A stretch of 48,685 nucleotides of DNA from an uncultured Flavobacterium sp. (GTDB lineage Bacteria > Bacteroidota > Bacteroidia > Flavobacteriales > Flavobacteriaceae), in NCBI RefSeq assembly GCF_943913405.1, contig NZ_CALTYA010000028.1, positions 1 through 48,685 on the forward strand, in the 5' to 3' direction. The notes beneath the pieces are model-generated. The model had not been told where the DNA came from. It ran no database searches and saw nothing but the letters and a program-made list of their open reading frames with translations. Shown one piece after another: positions 13,626-22,926 of this stretch; the stretch's first letter is position 1; each line of letters begins with the position of its first letter. A program made the translations under genes and the position numbers.

Positions 13626-15065
13626 TTACATTTCAAAAAGCAGTGTCAATGAAACGGTATTGCTGACTGATTTTATATTTGCCCTATCGGTAAAACCTTG
13701 CGTAAAATATTGCAATTGAGAGTCTCTTTTGGCATAAGCATAGGCGGCGTCAACTTTTATCGGGCCAAAATTATAGCCTAAACCTCCAGAAACGCTGTTT
13801 AAATCTCCGACAGTTTTTCCATCTTTATAAGGACTCTGTTCAAAACGGTAACCGCCACGGAAGCTCCATTTTTTTGCTCTCACTTCAGCCCCAACTCTGA
13901 CTTCAGAAGTTGCATCTAGCAAAGATTCCATCTGGTCGTTTCTTGATGAGAAGAAATCGTCATTTGGCCTGAATTTAGTATTGCTGTAATCTTTCATGGC
14001 ATAATCTACGCTGATCAATCCAATTTTTCCAAAAACATAAGCTAAACTGGCTGTATATTTTCCTGGCGTTTGAAGCCTGTAATCAGGATAAGTAATCGTT
14101 CCGGTATCTAAGCCTCCCAAATTTGAAGCAATTGACTGGCGGAAATCTTCTGTAAAACGATACCAAGTCGGTGATTCATAAGCAAATCCTGCTCTCAAAT
14201 CGCTTGTAACTTTGGCAATAGCTCCGACTTGGAAAGAAAATCCATTTCCGTAGCTGTAAAGTTCATTGACAAATCTTGAAGATTGAAGATTAGTTGGCGC
14301 GCCTGGCGTGTCAAGATAATCTTCGTAAAAGCTTGTTTTTCTTGTATAATCTGTAAAGTGAGAATTTAAGTTTAATCCGAAATAGAATTTGTCATTATAT
14401 TGCGCAGCGAAATTGAAGGAAAGCTTTCCGTTGTAACCGCTGGTGTTTACGTAGTTTTCTTGGTAATAATTTCCTCCTGTAGGTGTATTTCTTGTGTAAA
14501 CTGTGTTCCCGCTTCCATCAGTTCCTAAATTAATTAAGTAGCCTTGAAATCCTAAATCGGTTTGCTGCTGGCTGTAATCTCCAAAATTATTTCCGTTTGC
14601 ATAGCTTAAGAAATAGTTTGAAATTGAATTATTTGGGTTGTGCCCTTGAGAATAAATCGTATTGTCAAAGTTGGAAACGTTGTCATAATTGGCTCCAATC
14701 GTGAATCTTTTCCAGCCCGTACTTGAGTCATTATTTTCAAAAACCCAGATAGCGCCCAATTGATTCAGGTCAAAACTGTTGTCGTTTTCTTTTGTTCCGG
14801 TTCCAAAATATTTTGATTTGTTGCTTAAACTGCGATTGCTCAAAGTCACTGCAATTTGGCTAGATGTAAAAACGGCGCCACCAGCAGGATTTACATTTAA
14901 AGCTGAGAAATCCCCGCCCAAAGCTCCAAAAGCACCGCTCATTCCTCGAAATCTTGCAGTTCCGTTTAAATTATCTTGGGCATATCTCAAGGCATCAGAA
15001 ACTTCTTGTGCCTGTAAAGAACTTATGGCAAGCCCTGTTATTGCTAATAAAAGATATTTTTTCAT
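13626..15065 (-). CDS. Outer-membrane channel of the OmpP1/FadL family
   Basis: 479 aa from the ATG at 15065, chosen because MKKYLLLAITGLAISSLQAQ is a typical signal peptide; the frame is open to 15140 with no signal there. After the signal come ALRYAQDNLNGTARFRGMSGAFGALGGDFSALNVNPAGGAVF, the hallmark N-terminal hatch of FadL/OmpP1 (G-ARxxGMGGAF..NPAG), and then alternating beta strands to the C-terminal aromatic-rich SLTLLFEM. These proteins form 14-strand barrels that let hydrophobic compounds cross the outer membrane. The substrate is unknown. It follows the Gly-rich lipoprotein gene on the same strand, 87 bases downstream of it, so the two may be one transcript. Confidence 0.9.
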   Translation of the reverse strand: MKKYLLLAITGLAISSLQAQEVSDALRYAQDNLNGTARFRGMSGAFGALGGDFSALNVNPAGGAVFTSSQIAVTLSNRSLSNKSKYFGTGTKENDNSFDLNQLGAIWVFENNDSSTGWKRFTIGANYDNVSNFDNTIYSQGHNPNNSISNYFLSYANGNNFGDYSQQQTDLGFQGYLINLGTDGSGNTVYTRNTPTGGNYYQENYVNTSGYNGKLSFNFAAQYNDKFYFGLNLNSHFTDYTRKTSFYEDYLDTPGAPTNLQSSRFVNELYSYGNGFSFQVGAIAKVTSDLRAGFAYESPTWYRFTEDFRQSIASNLGGLDTGTITYPDYRLQTPGKYTASLAYVFGKIGLISVDYAMKDYSNTKFRPNDDFFSSRNDQMESLLDATSEVRVGAEVRAKKWSFRGGYRFEQSPYKDGKTVGDLNSVSGGLGYNFGPIKVDAAYAYAKRDSQLQYFTQGFTDRANIKSVSNTVSLTLLFEM

Positions 15066-15152
15066 GTTGTAAAATTTTAAGCTTATTTCAAAAAAATACC
15101 CATGCTTGTGACTTTTGATCAAAAAACATAGGCATTTCAATATGATGAACTA

Positions 15153-16202
15153 TTAACCTCTTCTTCCGCCTCCGCCACCGCCGGATCTTCCACCACCACC
15201 GCCAGATGAACCTCCTGAAGATCTTCCGCCACCATAAGAAGATGGGCTCGGACTGCTGTAAGATCTTGTTGGCGTTACGCTTTGGCTTCTTGGAGTAGAG
15301 CTGTTGGTGCGTGTTGAGTTATAGTTGTAATTATTATTTGTACTATTTCTTGTTGAATTATAGCTGTTATTTCTAGTTCCGTTATAATCGCTTCTTGTAG
15401 CCGCATTTCTTGTTCCAGAATAATTAGATCTTGTACCTGCATTATTTCTAGTTCCAGAGAAAGAATTTGCGCTTCTCACATTTCTAGTGGAATAAGTTGT
15501 GCCTGAGCTTCTTCTTCCGCCAGCATAATCAACTCTTCTTCCTGAATTGTAATTTCCTCTTCCGGCAACATTTGATCTTGTATAGCCACCGCCACGGATT
15601 CCGTTTTCATAATTCCCTCTTCTTCCGTTGCTTCTGTAATATCCGTTTCCATACCAGTTATTCCAGCCTCCGCCGTAATAACCGCCATAGTATCCTCCAT
15701 AATAAGGGCCGTACCAGTTATTCCAGCCATATCCCCAACCTGGTCCATACCAATTATTCCAGCCCCAGCCGCCATAACCCCAGCCTGAGCCCCAACCGAA
15801 TCCTAATCCCCAGCCACCGCCGTAAAATCCGCTGTAACCCCAGCTGTTGTCATAAACATTTACGGTTACATTTTCAGAATCGCTTCCCCAAGCGGCATAA
15901 CCGTTTTGGTTTTCAGCAACTGAATCGTTTGCTTCTCTATTGTAAACAGGTGAAGTATAAGCGTTAGGGTCAGTAAAAATTTCTGGATCTTCCTGAAGTG
16001 ATGAAAAATATTCCTTATACTCGTTAGATTGGTTATTTGAATTTGACGCTGTTTCTGCTCTTCTTTGAGAATCTGCATAAACGCCGTCATTGTCATAATA
16101 AGAAGAATTTTGGTAAGATCCGCAGGAAGTCACCAAAATTGTCAGCAGTCCAAGCAATGAATAAATGGAGGCTGATTTTGATTTAAGATAATAAGTTTTC
16201 AT
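15153..16202 (-). CDS. Gly/Trp/Tyr-rich lipoprotein of unknown function
   Basis: 349 aa from the ATG at 16202. MKTYYLKSKSASIYSLLGLL ends in the lipobox LVTSC, so the mature protein starts at Cys. Residues about 115-200 are a low-complexity Gly/Trp/Tyr tract with repeated NNWYG words. Residues 200-330 are Arg/Ser/Asn/Thr-rich (SGTRNNA, YNSTRN), and the tail is a run of GGG and GGGR. I recall similar Flavobacterium proteins carrying meaningless names such as vitellogenin-like. No enzymatic motif is present. The composition fits a surface-exposed disordered or adhesive protein. A good promoter lies at 16232-16239. Confidence 0.85.
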   Translation of the reverse strand: MKTYYLKSKSASIYSLLGLLTILVTSCGSYQNSSYYDNDGVYADSQRRAETASNSNNQSNEYKEYFSSLQEDPEIFTDPNAYTSPVYNREANDSVAENQNGYAAWGSDSENVTVNVYDNSWGYSGFYGGGWGLGFGWGSGWGYGGWGWNNWYGPGWGYGWNNWYGPYYGGYYGGYYGGGWNNWYGNGYYRSNGRRGNYENGIRGGGYTRSNVAGRGNYNSGRRVDYAGGRRSSGTTYSTRNVRSANSFSGTRNNAGTRSNYSGTRNAATRSDYNGTRNNSYNSTRNSTNNNYNYNSTRTNSSTPRSQSVTPTRSYSSPSPSSYGGGRSSGGSSGGGGGRSGGGGGGRRG

Positions 16203-16231
16203 ATCTATAGCAATTTTATTGTTGGACAATA

Positions 16232-16239
16232 CAAAAATA
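16232..16239 (-). promoter_or_regulatory. Promoter -7 box of the Gly-rich lipoprotein gene
   Basis: TATTTTTG on the minus strand (16239-16232) fits TAnnTTTG exactly, 29 bases before the chosen ATG. It lies in the short divergent gap shared with proS. Confidence 0.55.
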
Positions 16240-16302
16240 GTTAGTTTTGCTGAATTATTTAGTTAATTTAAGTTAAACAATATTTGTGCCAAACTATTAG
16301 AT

Positions 16303-17781
16303 ATGAGTAAGAACCTTACCAAAAGATCAGAAGATTATTCCAAATGGTATAATGAATTGGTCGTTAAAGCAGATTTAGCCGAAAATTCAGGAGTGCGCGG
16401 TTGTATGGTGATCAAACCATATGGTTATGCGATCTGGGAAAAAATGCAGGCAGAACTAGACAGAATGTTCAAAGAAACTGGACATCAAAACGCCTATTTC
16501 CCTTTGTTCGTGCCCAAAAGCATGTTTGAGGCGGAGGAGAAAAATGCCGAAGGTTTTGCAAAAGAATGCGCTATCGTAACTCACTATAGATTAAAAAATG
16601 ATCCAGATAAGCCTGGAAAATTAATGGTAGATCCAAATGCCAAATTAGAGGAAGAATTAATCGTTCGTCCAACAAGTGAGGCAATTATCTGGTCAACTTA
16701 TAAAGGATGGGTGCAGTCTTACAGAGATTTGCCTTTGCTGATCAACCAATGGGCAAACGTAGTTCGCTGGGAAATGAGAACGCGCTTGTTCTTGAGAACT
16801 GCAGAATTTTTGTGGCAAGAAGGCCATACGGCTCATGCAACAAAAGCAGAAGCGATTGCAGAATCAGAACAAATGATGAATGTGTATGCTGATTTTGTCC
16901 AAAATTTCATGGCAATTCCAGTTATAAAAGGTTTGAAAACAGAAACCGAACGTTTCGCTGGCGCGGATGAAACGTATTGTATAGAAGCTTTGATGCAAGA
17001 TGGAAAAGCGCTTCAGGCAGGAACTTCGCATTTCTTGGGGCAAAACTTTGCAAAAGCTTTTGATGTGAAATTTGCTAACGCGGAAGGAAAGCAGGAATAT
17101 GTTTGGGGAACTTCATGGGGGGTTTCAACGCGTTTGATGGGTGCTTTGGTTATGACGCATTCTGATGACAACGGATTGGTTTTGCCTCCAAATTTAGCTC
17201 CTATTCAAATTGTGATTGTTCCAATTTATAAAACCGATGAAGAATTTGCTGCTATTTCTGAAGTGGCTCATACGTTAGTTTCACAATTCAAGAAATTAAG
17301 AATCTCGGTTAAATTTGACGACAGAACGACTCAAAAACCAGGATTTAAGTTTGCGGAATGGGAATTAAAAGGAGTTCCTGTAAGAATTGCCGTTGGTCCA
17401 AAAGATTTAGAAAACGGAACTTTTGAGGTTGCTAGAAGAGATACTTTGACAAAAGAAGTAGTTTTGAAGGACGGAATCGTAAATTATGTGAGCGATTTGC
17501 TGGAAAAAATCCAAGAAGATTTGTTCAATAAAGCTTTAGATTACAGAAATACGCATATTACGGAAGTGAATGATTTTGAAGAATTTAAGGATGTGCTGGA
17601 AAACAAAACAGGCTTTATATCAGCACATTGGGATGGAACTGCAGAAACAGAAGAAAAAATAAAAGACCTTACAAAAGCAACAATCAGATGTATTGCTTTA
17701 GATAGAGTAGAAGAGGCTGGAACCTGCGTATTCACTGGGAAACCATCAACTGGTAGAGTGCTTTTTGCTAAGGCATATTAA
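16303..17781 (+). CDS. proS: Prolyl-tRNA synthetase, eukaryote/archaeal-like short type
   Basis: 492 aa, class II synthetase. Motif 2 region reads RPTSEAIIWSTYKGWVQSYRDLP then NVVRWEMRTRLFLRTAEFLWQEGHTAHAT. Motif 3 is in TSWGVSTRLMGALVMTHSD. The anticodon-binding domain starts near 305 (PIQIVIVPIYK), and the C-terminal domain ends GRVLFAKAY. There is no roughly 180-residue editing insertion, as expected for the type-3 ProS common in Bacteroidota. It charges tRNA-Pro in the cytoplasm. It is followed directly by two tRNA-Glu genes with their own promoter. Confidence 0.97.
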   Translation: MSKNLTKRSEDYSKWYNELVVKADLAENSGVRGCMVIKPYGYAIWEKMQAELDRMFKETGHQNAYFPLFVPKSMFEAEEKNAEGFAKECAIVTHYRLKNDPDKPGKLMVDPNAKLEEELIVRPTSEAIIWSTYKGWVQSYRDLPLLINQWANVVRWEMRTRLFLRTAEFLWQEGHTAHATKAEAIAESEQMMNVYADFVQNFMAIPVIKGLKTETERFAGADETYCIEALMQDGKALQAGTSHFLGQNFAKAFDVKFANAEGKQEYVWGTSWGVSTRLMGALVMTHSDDNGLVLPPNLAPIQIVIVPIYKTDEEFAAISEVAHTLVSQFKKLRISVKFDDRTTQKPGFKFAEWELKGVPVRIAVGPKDLENGTFEVARRDTLTKEVVLKDGIVNYVSDLLEKIQEDLFNKALDYRNTHITEVNDFEEFKDVLENKTGFISAHWDGTAETEEKIKDLTKATIRCIALDRVEEAGTCVFTGKPSTGRVLFAKAY

Positions 17782-17819
17782 AAAAAATGAAAATTTTTTA
17801 AAAAAAATTAAGGTAGCTA

Positions 17820-17849
17820 TTGTGCGAATAAAAAATAGTTGTATTTTTG
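17820..17849 (+). promoter_or_regulatory. Promoter of the tRNA-Glu pair
   Basis: TTG at 17820-17822, 19-base spacer, TATTTTTG at 17842-17849: a full match to the Bacteroidota consensus. It ends 20 bases before the first tRNA. Confidence 0.75.
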
Positions 17850-17869
17850 CATCCGCATTAGAGAAGCAA

Positions 17870-17941
17870 GGCCCGTTCGTCTATCGGTTAGGACGCCAGG
17901 TTTTCATCCTGGTAAGGGGGGTTCGATTCCCCCACGGGCTA
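17870..17941 (+). tRNA. tRNA-Glu (TTC)
   Basis: Full cloverleaf: acceptor GGCCCGT / ACGGGCT, anticodon stem CCAGG / CCTGG with loop TTTTCAT (anticodon TTC), T arm GGGGG-TTCGATT-CCCCC. CCA is not encoded. An identical second copy follows 46 bases later. Confidence 0.97.
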
Positions 17942-17987
17942 CTACTTTTGTAAACAAATAAGTTCTCCTAAACTTTAAATAGGAAAT

Positions 17988-18059
17988 GGCCCGTTCGTCT
18001 ATCGGTTAGGACGCCAGGTTTTCATCCTGGTAAGGGGGGTTCGATTCCCCCACGGGCTA
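17988..18059 (+). tRNA. tRNA-Glu (TTC), second identical copy
   Basis: The same 72 bases as the first copy, probably made from the same precursor transcript, since the 46-base spacer has no clear promoter. Confidence 0.97.
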
Positions 18060-18076
18060 CTAAATTAGTTGTAAAT

Positions 18077-18084
18077 TAGTTTTG
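18077..18084 (+). promoter_or_regulatory. Possible rpsT promoter -7 box
   Basis: TAGTTTTG fits TAnnTTTG and would give an rpsT leader of about 120 bases. No good -33 box is seen because the position falls at the end of the second tRNA. Confidence 0.4.
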
Positions 18085-18212
18085 TAAAATAAAGGTTGGT
18101 GTCTCGATTTTTATTTTATTAGTTAAAACCAAAGTGATTTTTATAATTGTGGGAGGTTTTTCTTTTTTAACTAGTACTTTAATAATTATTACATCTAAAA
18201 TTAAAAAACAAA

Positions 18213-18464
18213 ATGGCAAATCATAAATCAGCCCTTAAAAGAATCAGAAGTAACGAAAAGAGAAGAGTATTAAACAGATACCAGCACAAAACTACTCGTA
18301 ATGCTATCAAAGCTTTACGTTTAGCTACTGACAAATCTGATGCTACTTCTAAATTATCTGGTGTTATTTCTATGATTGATAAATTAGCTAAGAAAAACAT
18401 CATTCACAGCAACAAAGCTTCTAATTTAAAATCTAAATTGACTAAGCACGTTTCTGCTCTTTAA
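18213..18464 (+). CDS. rpsT: 30S ribosomal protein S20
   Basis: 83 aa, full length. It opens MANHKSALKRIRSNEKRR, the standard S20 N-terminus, is helical and Lys/Arg-rich throughout, and ends SNLKSKLTKHVSAL. It binds 16S rRNA early in 30S assembly. It lies alone behind the tRNA-Glu pair and is followed by a strong terminator. Confidence 0.97.
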   Translation: MANHKSALKRIRSNEKRRVLNRYQHKTTRNAIKALRLATDKSDATSKLSGVISMIDKLAKKNIIHSNKASNLKSKLTKHVSAL

Positions 18465-18487
18465 TTAGAAAGAAAATATTTTATAAG

Positions 18488-18520
18488 AAAAACCTACTGA
18501 ATTTCAGTAGGTTTTTTTTA
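18488..18520. terminator. Terminator of rpsT
   Basis: Stem AAACCTACTGA / TCAGTAGGTTT with a 3-base loop, followed by a T run. It starts 24 bases after the rpsT stop and may also serve the response-regulator gene from the other side. Confidence 0.85.
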
Positions 18521-18537
18521 TGCCTTTAATCTTCAGA

Positions 18538-18936
18538 TTAAAGGCGTTCTTTTAATTTCTCAAGCATTTCTTTTGTTACGGGCTTTGAAATAAAATCCAT
18601 GATTATAGGGTAGTTTTTTACCTTTTCAATGTCTTTTGGATCAATTGTAGAAGAAAGTACTATGATTTTAGTTTTCTCATTGAAAGGGCTGAATTTTTGG
18701 TCAATAAAATTATCTAAAAATTCCCAACCACCCATGACAGGCATATTTAGGTCTAAAAAGATTAATTGAGGATAATCTTCTGAATCTTCAGATTTCAGGC
18801 TGTCATAGTATTCTAAAGCCTCTTGTCCATTTTTTGCCACGATTACGGTTTCTGCCAATGTCGCTTTCGCGATTACCATTTTATATAACATCAAAGTTAT
18901 TGGATCGTCATCAACGCATAATATTTTCTGTATCAT
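18538..18936 (-). CDS. Single-domain response regulator
   Basis: 132 aa, a receiver domain only. The acidic pocket is Asp9-Asp11, the phosphoacceptor is Asp62 (FLDLNMPVMGG), the switch residue is Ser95 (VLSS) and the Lys is Lys118 (ISKPV). With no output domain it must act by protein contact or as a phosphorelay intermediate, as CheY-like or Rcp1-type proteins do. It starts 4 bases after the stop of the multi-PAS kinase, which is the obvious phosphodonor. Confidence 0.93.
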   Translation of the reverse strand: MIQKILCVDDDPITLMLYKMVIAKATLAETVIVAKNGQEALEYYDSLKSEDSEDYPQLIFLDLNMPVMGGWEFLDNFIDQKFSPFNEKTKIIVLSSTIDPKDIEKVKNYPIIMDFISKPVTKEMLEKLKERL

Positions 18937-18940
18937 TTTT

Positions 18941-21900
18941 TTAGTAGTTATTGAATGTTAGGGTAAATTTGGTTCCTTTGTTTACTTCGCTTTGCGCTTC
19001 AATTGTGCCTCCCATAGTCTCAACTTGAGATTTTACTAGATACAATCCAAGGCCTTTGCTGTCTGGATAATTGTGGAATCTTTGGTACAGTCCAAAAATC
19101 TTATCCTTGTTTCTTTCCATGTCAATGCCAATTCCGTTGTCTTCAAAAACCAGCAGGATTTTGTCTCGCTTTATTTTTGTCGTAATGGTAATATTCAGCT
19201 TTTTCGACAAATTTCTGTATTTAATGGCATTTGTAAGTAGGTTCAACAAAATGCTTTCAAGATATGCTTTATTGATGTTTGGCAGTGAATCTTTTCCGAG
19301 TTTTATTTTTATAATCGGCTTGTGCTGGTCGATTAGGTAATTTAATTGTACAAAAACGCTCTCAAAAACTTCGCTGAAAGTCACTTCTTCTTTTTTAATA
19401 GAAGGATTGTCTTTTATAATTACAACTTTGACCAAATCATTGATCGTTTCGTTTAGCAAGTGCGTAGATTTTGAAAATCCGTTTAAGATTAGTTTCAAGT
19501 CGTTGTTTTCAATCGGAATATCTTCGATAAGATTTAATAATCCGGTTAAATTTGACAATGGCGCTCTTAAATTGTGCGAAGTGATATAAGAAAATTGCTT
19601 TAAATCTTTGTTGTTTTGAGTCAATTCCCTAATAAGCTGTTCTTTTTCCTTTTCCTGTTTTTTCTGCGCTGTAATATCTCTTTGTATAGAAATCCAATGC
19701 GAAATTTCTTCTTCTTTGGTGCTAATCGGAATCATAGAAAAACTCACCCAGTATTGTTCTTTGTTTTTCTTATAGCTGACCGTTTCAACTTTGGTTTCCT
19801 GTCTATTTTTGATAAAATCTGACAATCTGCTGTATTCTTTTTTGTCGGTATTTGGTCCGTTGAAAATTATAGGCGATTTTCCGATTACTTCTTCGGCGCT
19901 GTAGCCAGACATTTCTGAAAAGGCCTGATTTACAAATACAATCTTCGGAATCGGAGTTTCTGAAATATTATTGTCGGTAATCATCACGGCATCTTTTGCG
20001 TGCGTAATCACGGTTTCCATCAGTCTCAAGCGCTGTTCTTCTTCTTTTTGCTTGGTCACATCTTGCATGGAACCAATCATTCTGCTTGATTTTCCGCTTT
20101 CATCCTTGATTAAGAATCCACGGTCGAAAACGAATTTATAAGTGCCGTCAGCGCATCTGAAGCGGTATTCGTCTTGCCATTTTTTGACTCTCTTTTCAAG
20201 GAAATTATAAAGTTTTACAGATACGCGGATGCTGTCTTCTGGATGAATTCGGTCAAACCACCATTTTGAAACATTCATGACTTCTTCAGGCTGGTAGCCA
20301 AACATTTCGGTAATTCCTTTGTTCCAAGTAAAATTATCTTCCTGAATTTTCCAATCCCAAATAGTGTCGCTGGTCGCTTTTGCAACAATTTCATAACGGT
20401 TGATAGCTTCCTTTAATTCTTCTCCCGATCTGCGGTTTTCCATCAAAACACCAACCAAACTAGCGGCTCTTTCAAAAAGATAAATTTCGTTTTCTGTAGG
20501 ATCTTTTTGTTTTTTATAATGTATGACAAATGCCGCAGTCATAATTCCGTCTGTTTTTCGAATCGGAATTGACCAGCAAGATTTCATATCAAATTCATGT
20601 GCAATTGGTGCATATTTATTCCAAATTTGGTCTTTTTCCATGTCTGGAATAAAATTATTGTACTCAGGAAAAGCATTCATGTCAGTTTCTAATCCCGCAA
20701 TAGCCAAGGAACTTATGTAGTCTTGAGGCAATGTTTCTCCGGCAATGTGAATCATCCTGTTGTTTCGCAATTCTGTAATACAGCAAATCGCACCCGGAAT
20801 CATTTTCTCTAAAAACTCAATAACCTTGTCTAAAACAATCTTAAGCGTTGATTGTTGCGACGAATTCAGTTTGTAGATGTCTTTTTCAAAAGCAAGGATA
20901 GTTTCTTGGAATTTTCTGGTAGTAATATCTTGAAGTGCGCCAATCTTTTTTACCTGCACGCCATCATCCCAAATAATAGAAAATCGGTCTAATACATGAG
21001 CGTAAGTTTCGTCTTGCCTTCTAAATCGATATTCAATTTCATAGTGAGATCCGGGCTTTCCGGGTCTTATTGAGGCAATTTGTTCTGAAACCCGCTTTTT
21101 TTCTTCAGGATGCAATCTTGAAATCCAAAAAGACATGTCTAAAGATTGGTCTTTTTCTCCAAAACCAAATATTTTGCTATAATTTGAACCTGTGATATAA
21201 ATCTTTTTTGTAGCGGCATCGAATTCATAAATTGCATCGCTAGTGGCTTCAGCAACAGCTTCATATCGAAGATTGCTTTCTTGAATCAGCATTTCGCTTT
21301 CGATTCTTTCTGTGACGTCGCGAGCATTCATTACGACCCCTTTTACGGCAGCATTATCAGTCATGTCAATAATGCTGGCTTCAAGCCATCGCCATTTTCC
21401 TTCTACATAAATATATCGGAAAGGCTTGGTCGTAAGGCGCTTCTTTAATTTTAGTTTCGAAAATTCTGATATAAAAAAGGGTGCATCACCGGGATGTAGC
21501 AAGTCAAAAGCATTTACTCCGATGTATTCCTGCGGATCGATTCCATAATTTCTTTCCACATTTGGACTTATATAAATGAAATGCCCTTTTGAATCTAGGA
21601 TAGAAATCAATTCTGATCCGTCTTGCACTAATGCCTTGAAACGCTGTTCGGTAAGCAGGCTGTCTTTTTCAGTTTTTAATTTTTCAGTTACATCAGTAAT
21701 CAATACAAGTCTTGCCCTTCTTTTATTGAATTCAATTGCATTGCTTTGAGTGACTATGTCAATGATTTTCCCCGTTTTTGTTACCGTTCTTAAAAAAGAT
21801 TCTGAGAAATCTGAGTCTTGTCTTACGTTTTCTAATTGCTGAAAAGCATTTTGAAAATCATTTGGCTCAATTAGCTGAAATGCTTTTAATTGCAGTATTT

Positions 21901-22435
21901 CTTCTTTTGTATATCCGTATTTTTTTAAAAAAGCATTATTTAGGTCTAAAACTTCAAGAGTTTCAATGTCATAAATAAACTTTGGAAGCGGACTTGAATA
22001 AAACAGGCTTCTGAATTTTTCTTCAGATTCTTCTAGTTTTTTCTCTAATTTATGTCTGCAGATGCTGTTTTGTATTGTTTTTGAAAGTAGATTTTTGCTG
22101 CTGTTCTCTTTTACAATATAATCTAAAATCTTATCAGACAGTAATCCATTGCAGAATTCTTCTTTGTCAAAATCGCACAGCAAAATTATAGGAAGGTCAG
22201 AATTTGAGCATGCATATTCTAGGAGATTTTTGTCTCCATCAAAAATACTTGCATCAATAAGAATAATATTCAAAAGAATCGTGCCGTCCAGAAATTCGTT
22301 AGCCTCAACCATTGAGTGGGCTATAAAAAACAAAGATTCAGGAAATGCTGCTTTTAACTGTTTTTTTATAGCTTCTAAGTCGCTCTGATTGCTTTCGATT
22401 ATCAGAAAATTAATGTCTTTTTTCTGAAAATTCAT
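18941..22435 (-). CDS. Multi-PAS hybrid sensor histidine kinase
   Basis: 1164 aa with no membrane segment, so cytoplasmic. Domains by eye are: a degenerate receiver (about 8-125; IIESNQSD replaces the acidic pair but LIDASIF keeps an Asp), PAS (140-255), PAS/PAC (265-385), PAS/PAC (390-510), GAF-like (515-680), PAS/PAC (690-810) and PAS/PAC (815-930). These are followed by a HisKA-like helix pair with His954 in SYITSHNLRAPLSN and a HATPase_c domain with LLNLLTNAIKYRN, DNGIGID and GLGLYLVK. It probably integrates several soluble cues (redox, light or small ligands). No cofactor-binding residue is certain. It is co-transcribed with the receiver gene just downstream. Confidence 0.92.
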   Translation of the reverse strand: MNFQKKDINFLIIESNQSDLEAIKKQLKAAFPESLFFIAHSMVEANEFLDGTILLNIILIDASIFDGDKNLLEYACSNSDLPIILLCDFDKEEFCNGLLSDKILDYIVKENSSKNLLSKTIQNSICRHKLEKKLEESEEKFRSLFYSSPLPKFIYDIETLEVLDLNNAFLKKYGYTKEEILQLKAFQLIEPNDFQNAFQQLENVRQDSDFSESFLRTVTKTGKIIDIVTQSNAIEFNKRRARLVLITDVTEKLKTEKDSLLTEQRFKALVQDGSELISILDSKGHFIYISPNVERNYGIDPQEYIGVNAFDLLHPGDAPFFISEFSKLKLKKRLTTKPFRYIYVEGKWRWLEASIIDMTDNAAVKGVVMNARDVTERIESEMLIQESNLRYEAVAEATSDAIYEFDAATKKIYITGSNYSKIFGFGEKDQSLDMSFWISRLHPEEKKRVSEQIASIRPGKPGSHYEIEYRFRRQDETYAHVLDRFSIIWDDGVQVKKIGALQDITTRKFQETILAFEKDIYKLNSSQQSTLKIVLDKVIEFLEKMIPGAICCITELRNNRMIHIAGETLPQDYISSLAIAGLETDMNAFPEYNNFIPDMEKDQIWNKYAPIAHEFDMKSCWSIPIRKTDGIMTAAFVIHYKKQKDPTENEIYLFERAASLVGVLMENRRSGEELKEAINRYEIVAKATSDTIWDWKIQEDNFTWNKGITEMFGYQPEEVMNVSKWWFDRIHPEDSIRVSVKLYNFLEKRVKKWQDEYRFRCADGTYKFVFDRGFLIKDESGKSSRMIGSMQDVTKQKEEEQRLRLMETVITHAKDAVMITDNNISETPIPKIVFVNQAFSEMSGYSAEEVIGKSPIIFNGPNTDKKEYSRLSDFIKNRQETKVETVSYKKNKEQYWVSFSMIPISTKEEEISHWISIQRDITAQKKQEKEKEQLIRELTQNNKDLKQFSYITSHNLRAPLSNLTGLLNLIEDIPIENNDLKLILNGFSKSTHLLNETINDLVKVVIIKDNPSIKKEEVTFSEVFESVFVQLNYLIDQHKPIIKIKLGKDSLPNINKAYLESILLNLLTNAIKYRNLSKKLNITITTKIKRDKILLVFEDNGIGIDMERNKDKIFGLYQRFHNYPDSKGLGLYLVKSQVETMGGTIEAQSEVNKGTKFTLTFNNY

Positions 22436-22829
22436 CTAGTTGGGTTTAATCGATTGAACATTTAAGGTTCCAATATTCCATGCAATCGATGATTTTCAGC
22501 AATTCATTTTTTTTATATGGGAAGAAGCAAATAATCATAGGGAGCTGTAAATCAAGGTATAATATCTTTTTAGTTGGTTCTCAAAAACTTCTCTAACATT
22601 ATTTCGTGAAGCTCCGCTTTTGCTCTTTTCAATAAGTGAGTTGCAAAATGGTAACATATGGTGCATAGATTTGGGTTTAACAAATATATGAAAAACTATT
22701 TTGATGCTGTAAAATAAAAAATGCACACTTGATATTTCGTTATTCATAAAAATTTAGGAATTATTTATGTGATTTAAAAAATCCTAGAAATTACTGCTTT
22801 TATGACATTCTGAATCAATTGTAAAATCG

Positions 22830-22868
22830 ATAAGTTACTTCCTTATTATGAATAAGTTAAGTCCTTAT
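22830..22868 (+). promoter_or_regulatory. 22-bp-period direct repeat upstream of typA
   Basis: ATAAGTTACTTCCTTAT at 22830-22846 and ATAAGTTAAGTCCTTAT at 22852-22868 differ at two positions and are 22 bp apart. They end 31 bases before the typA -7 box. The spacing of two helical turns suggests a paired binding site. Confidence 0.4.
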
Positions 22869-22899
22869 GAAAAAACATTTTTTATATCAAAATAATGTG

Positions 22900-22907
22900 T
22901 ACATTTG
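22900..22907 (+). promoter_or_regulatory. typA promoter -7 box
   Basis: TACATTTG fits TAnnTTTG, 19 bases before the ATG. The expected -33 position holds only a T-rich stretch. Confidence 0.6.
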
Positions 22908-22926
22908 CAGCTTCTAAAAAAATCGA

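Larger units (their letters stand above)
22436..22926. other. Intergenic stretch between divergent kinase and typA genes
   Basis: About 490 bases without a credible gene. A 70-codon minus-strand frame (22747-22535) has no recognisable domain and is probably chance. The half near typA holds a 22-bp direct repeat (22830-22868) and the typA promoter. The rest is plain AT-rich sequence in which I see nothing. Confidence 0.6.

Noticed and set aside
22535..22747. 70-codon minus-strand frame upstream of the multi-PAS kinase
   Set aside because: No domain, signal or promoter, with composition of AT-rich chance sequence. A small unknown protein cannot be fully excluded.
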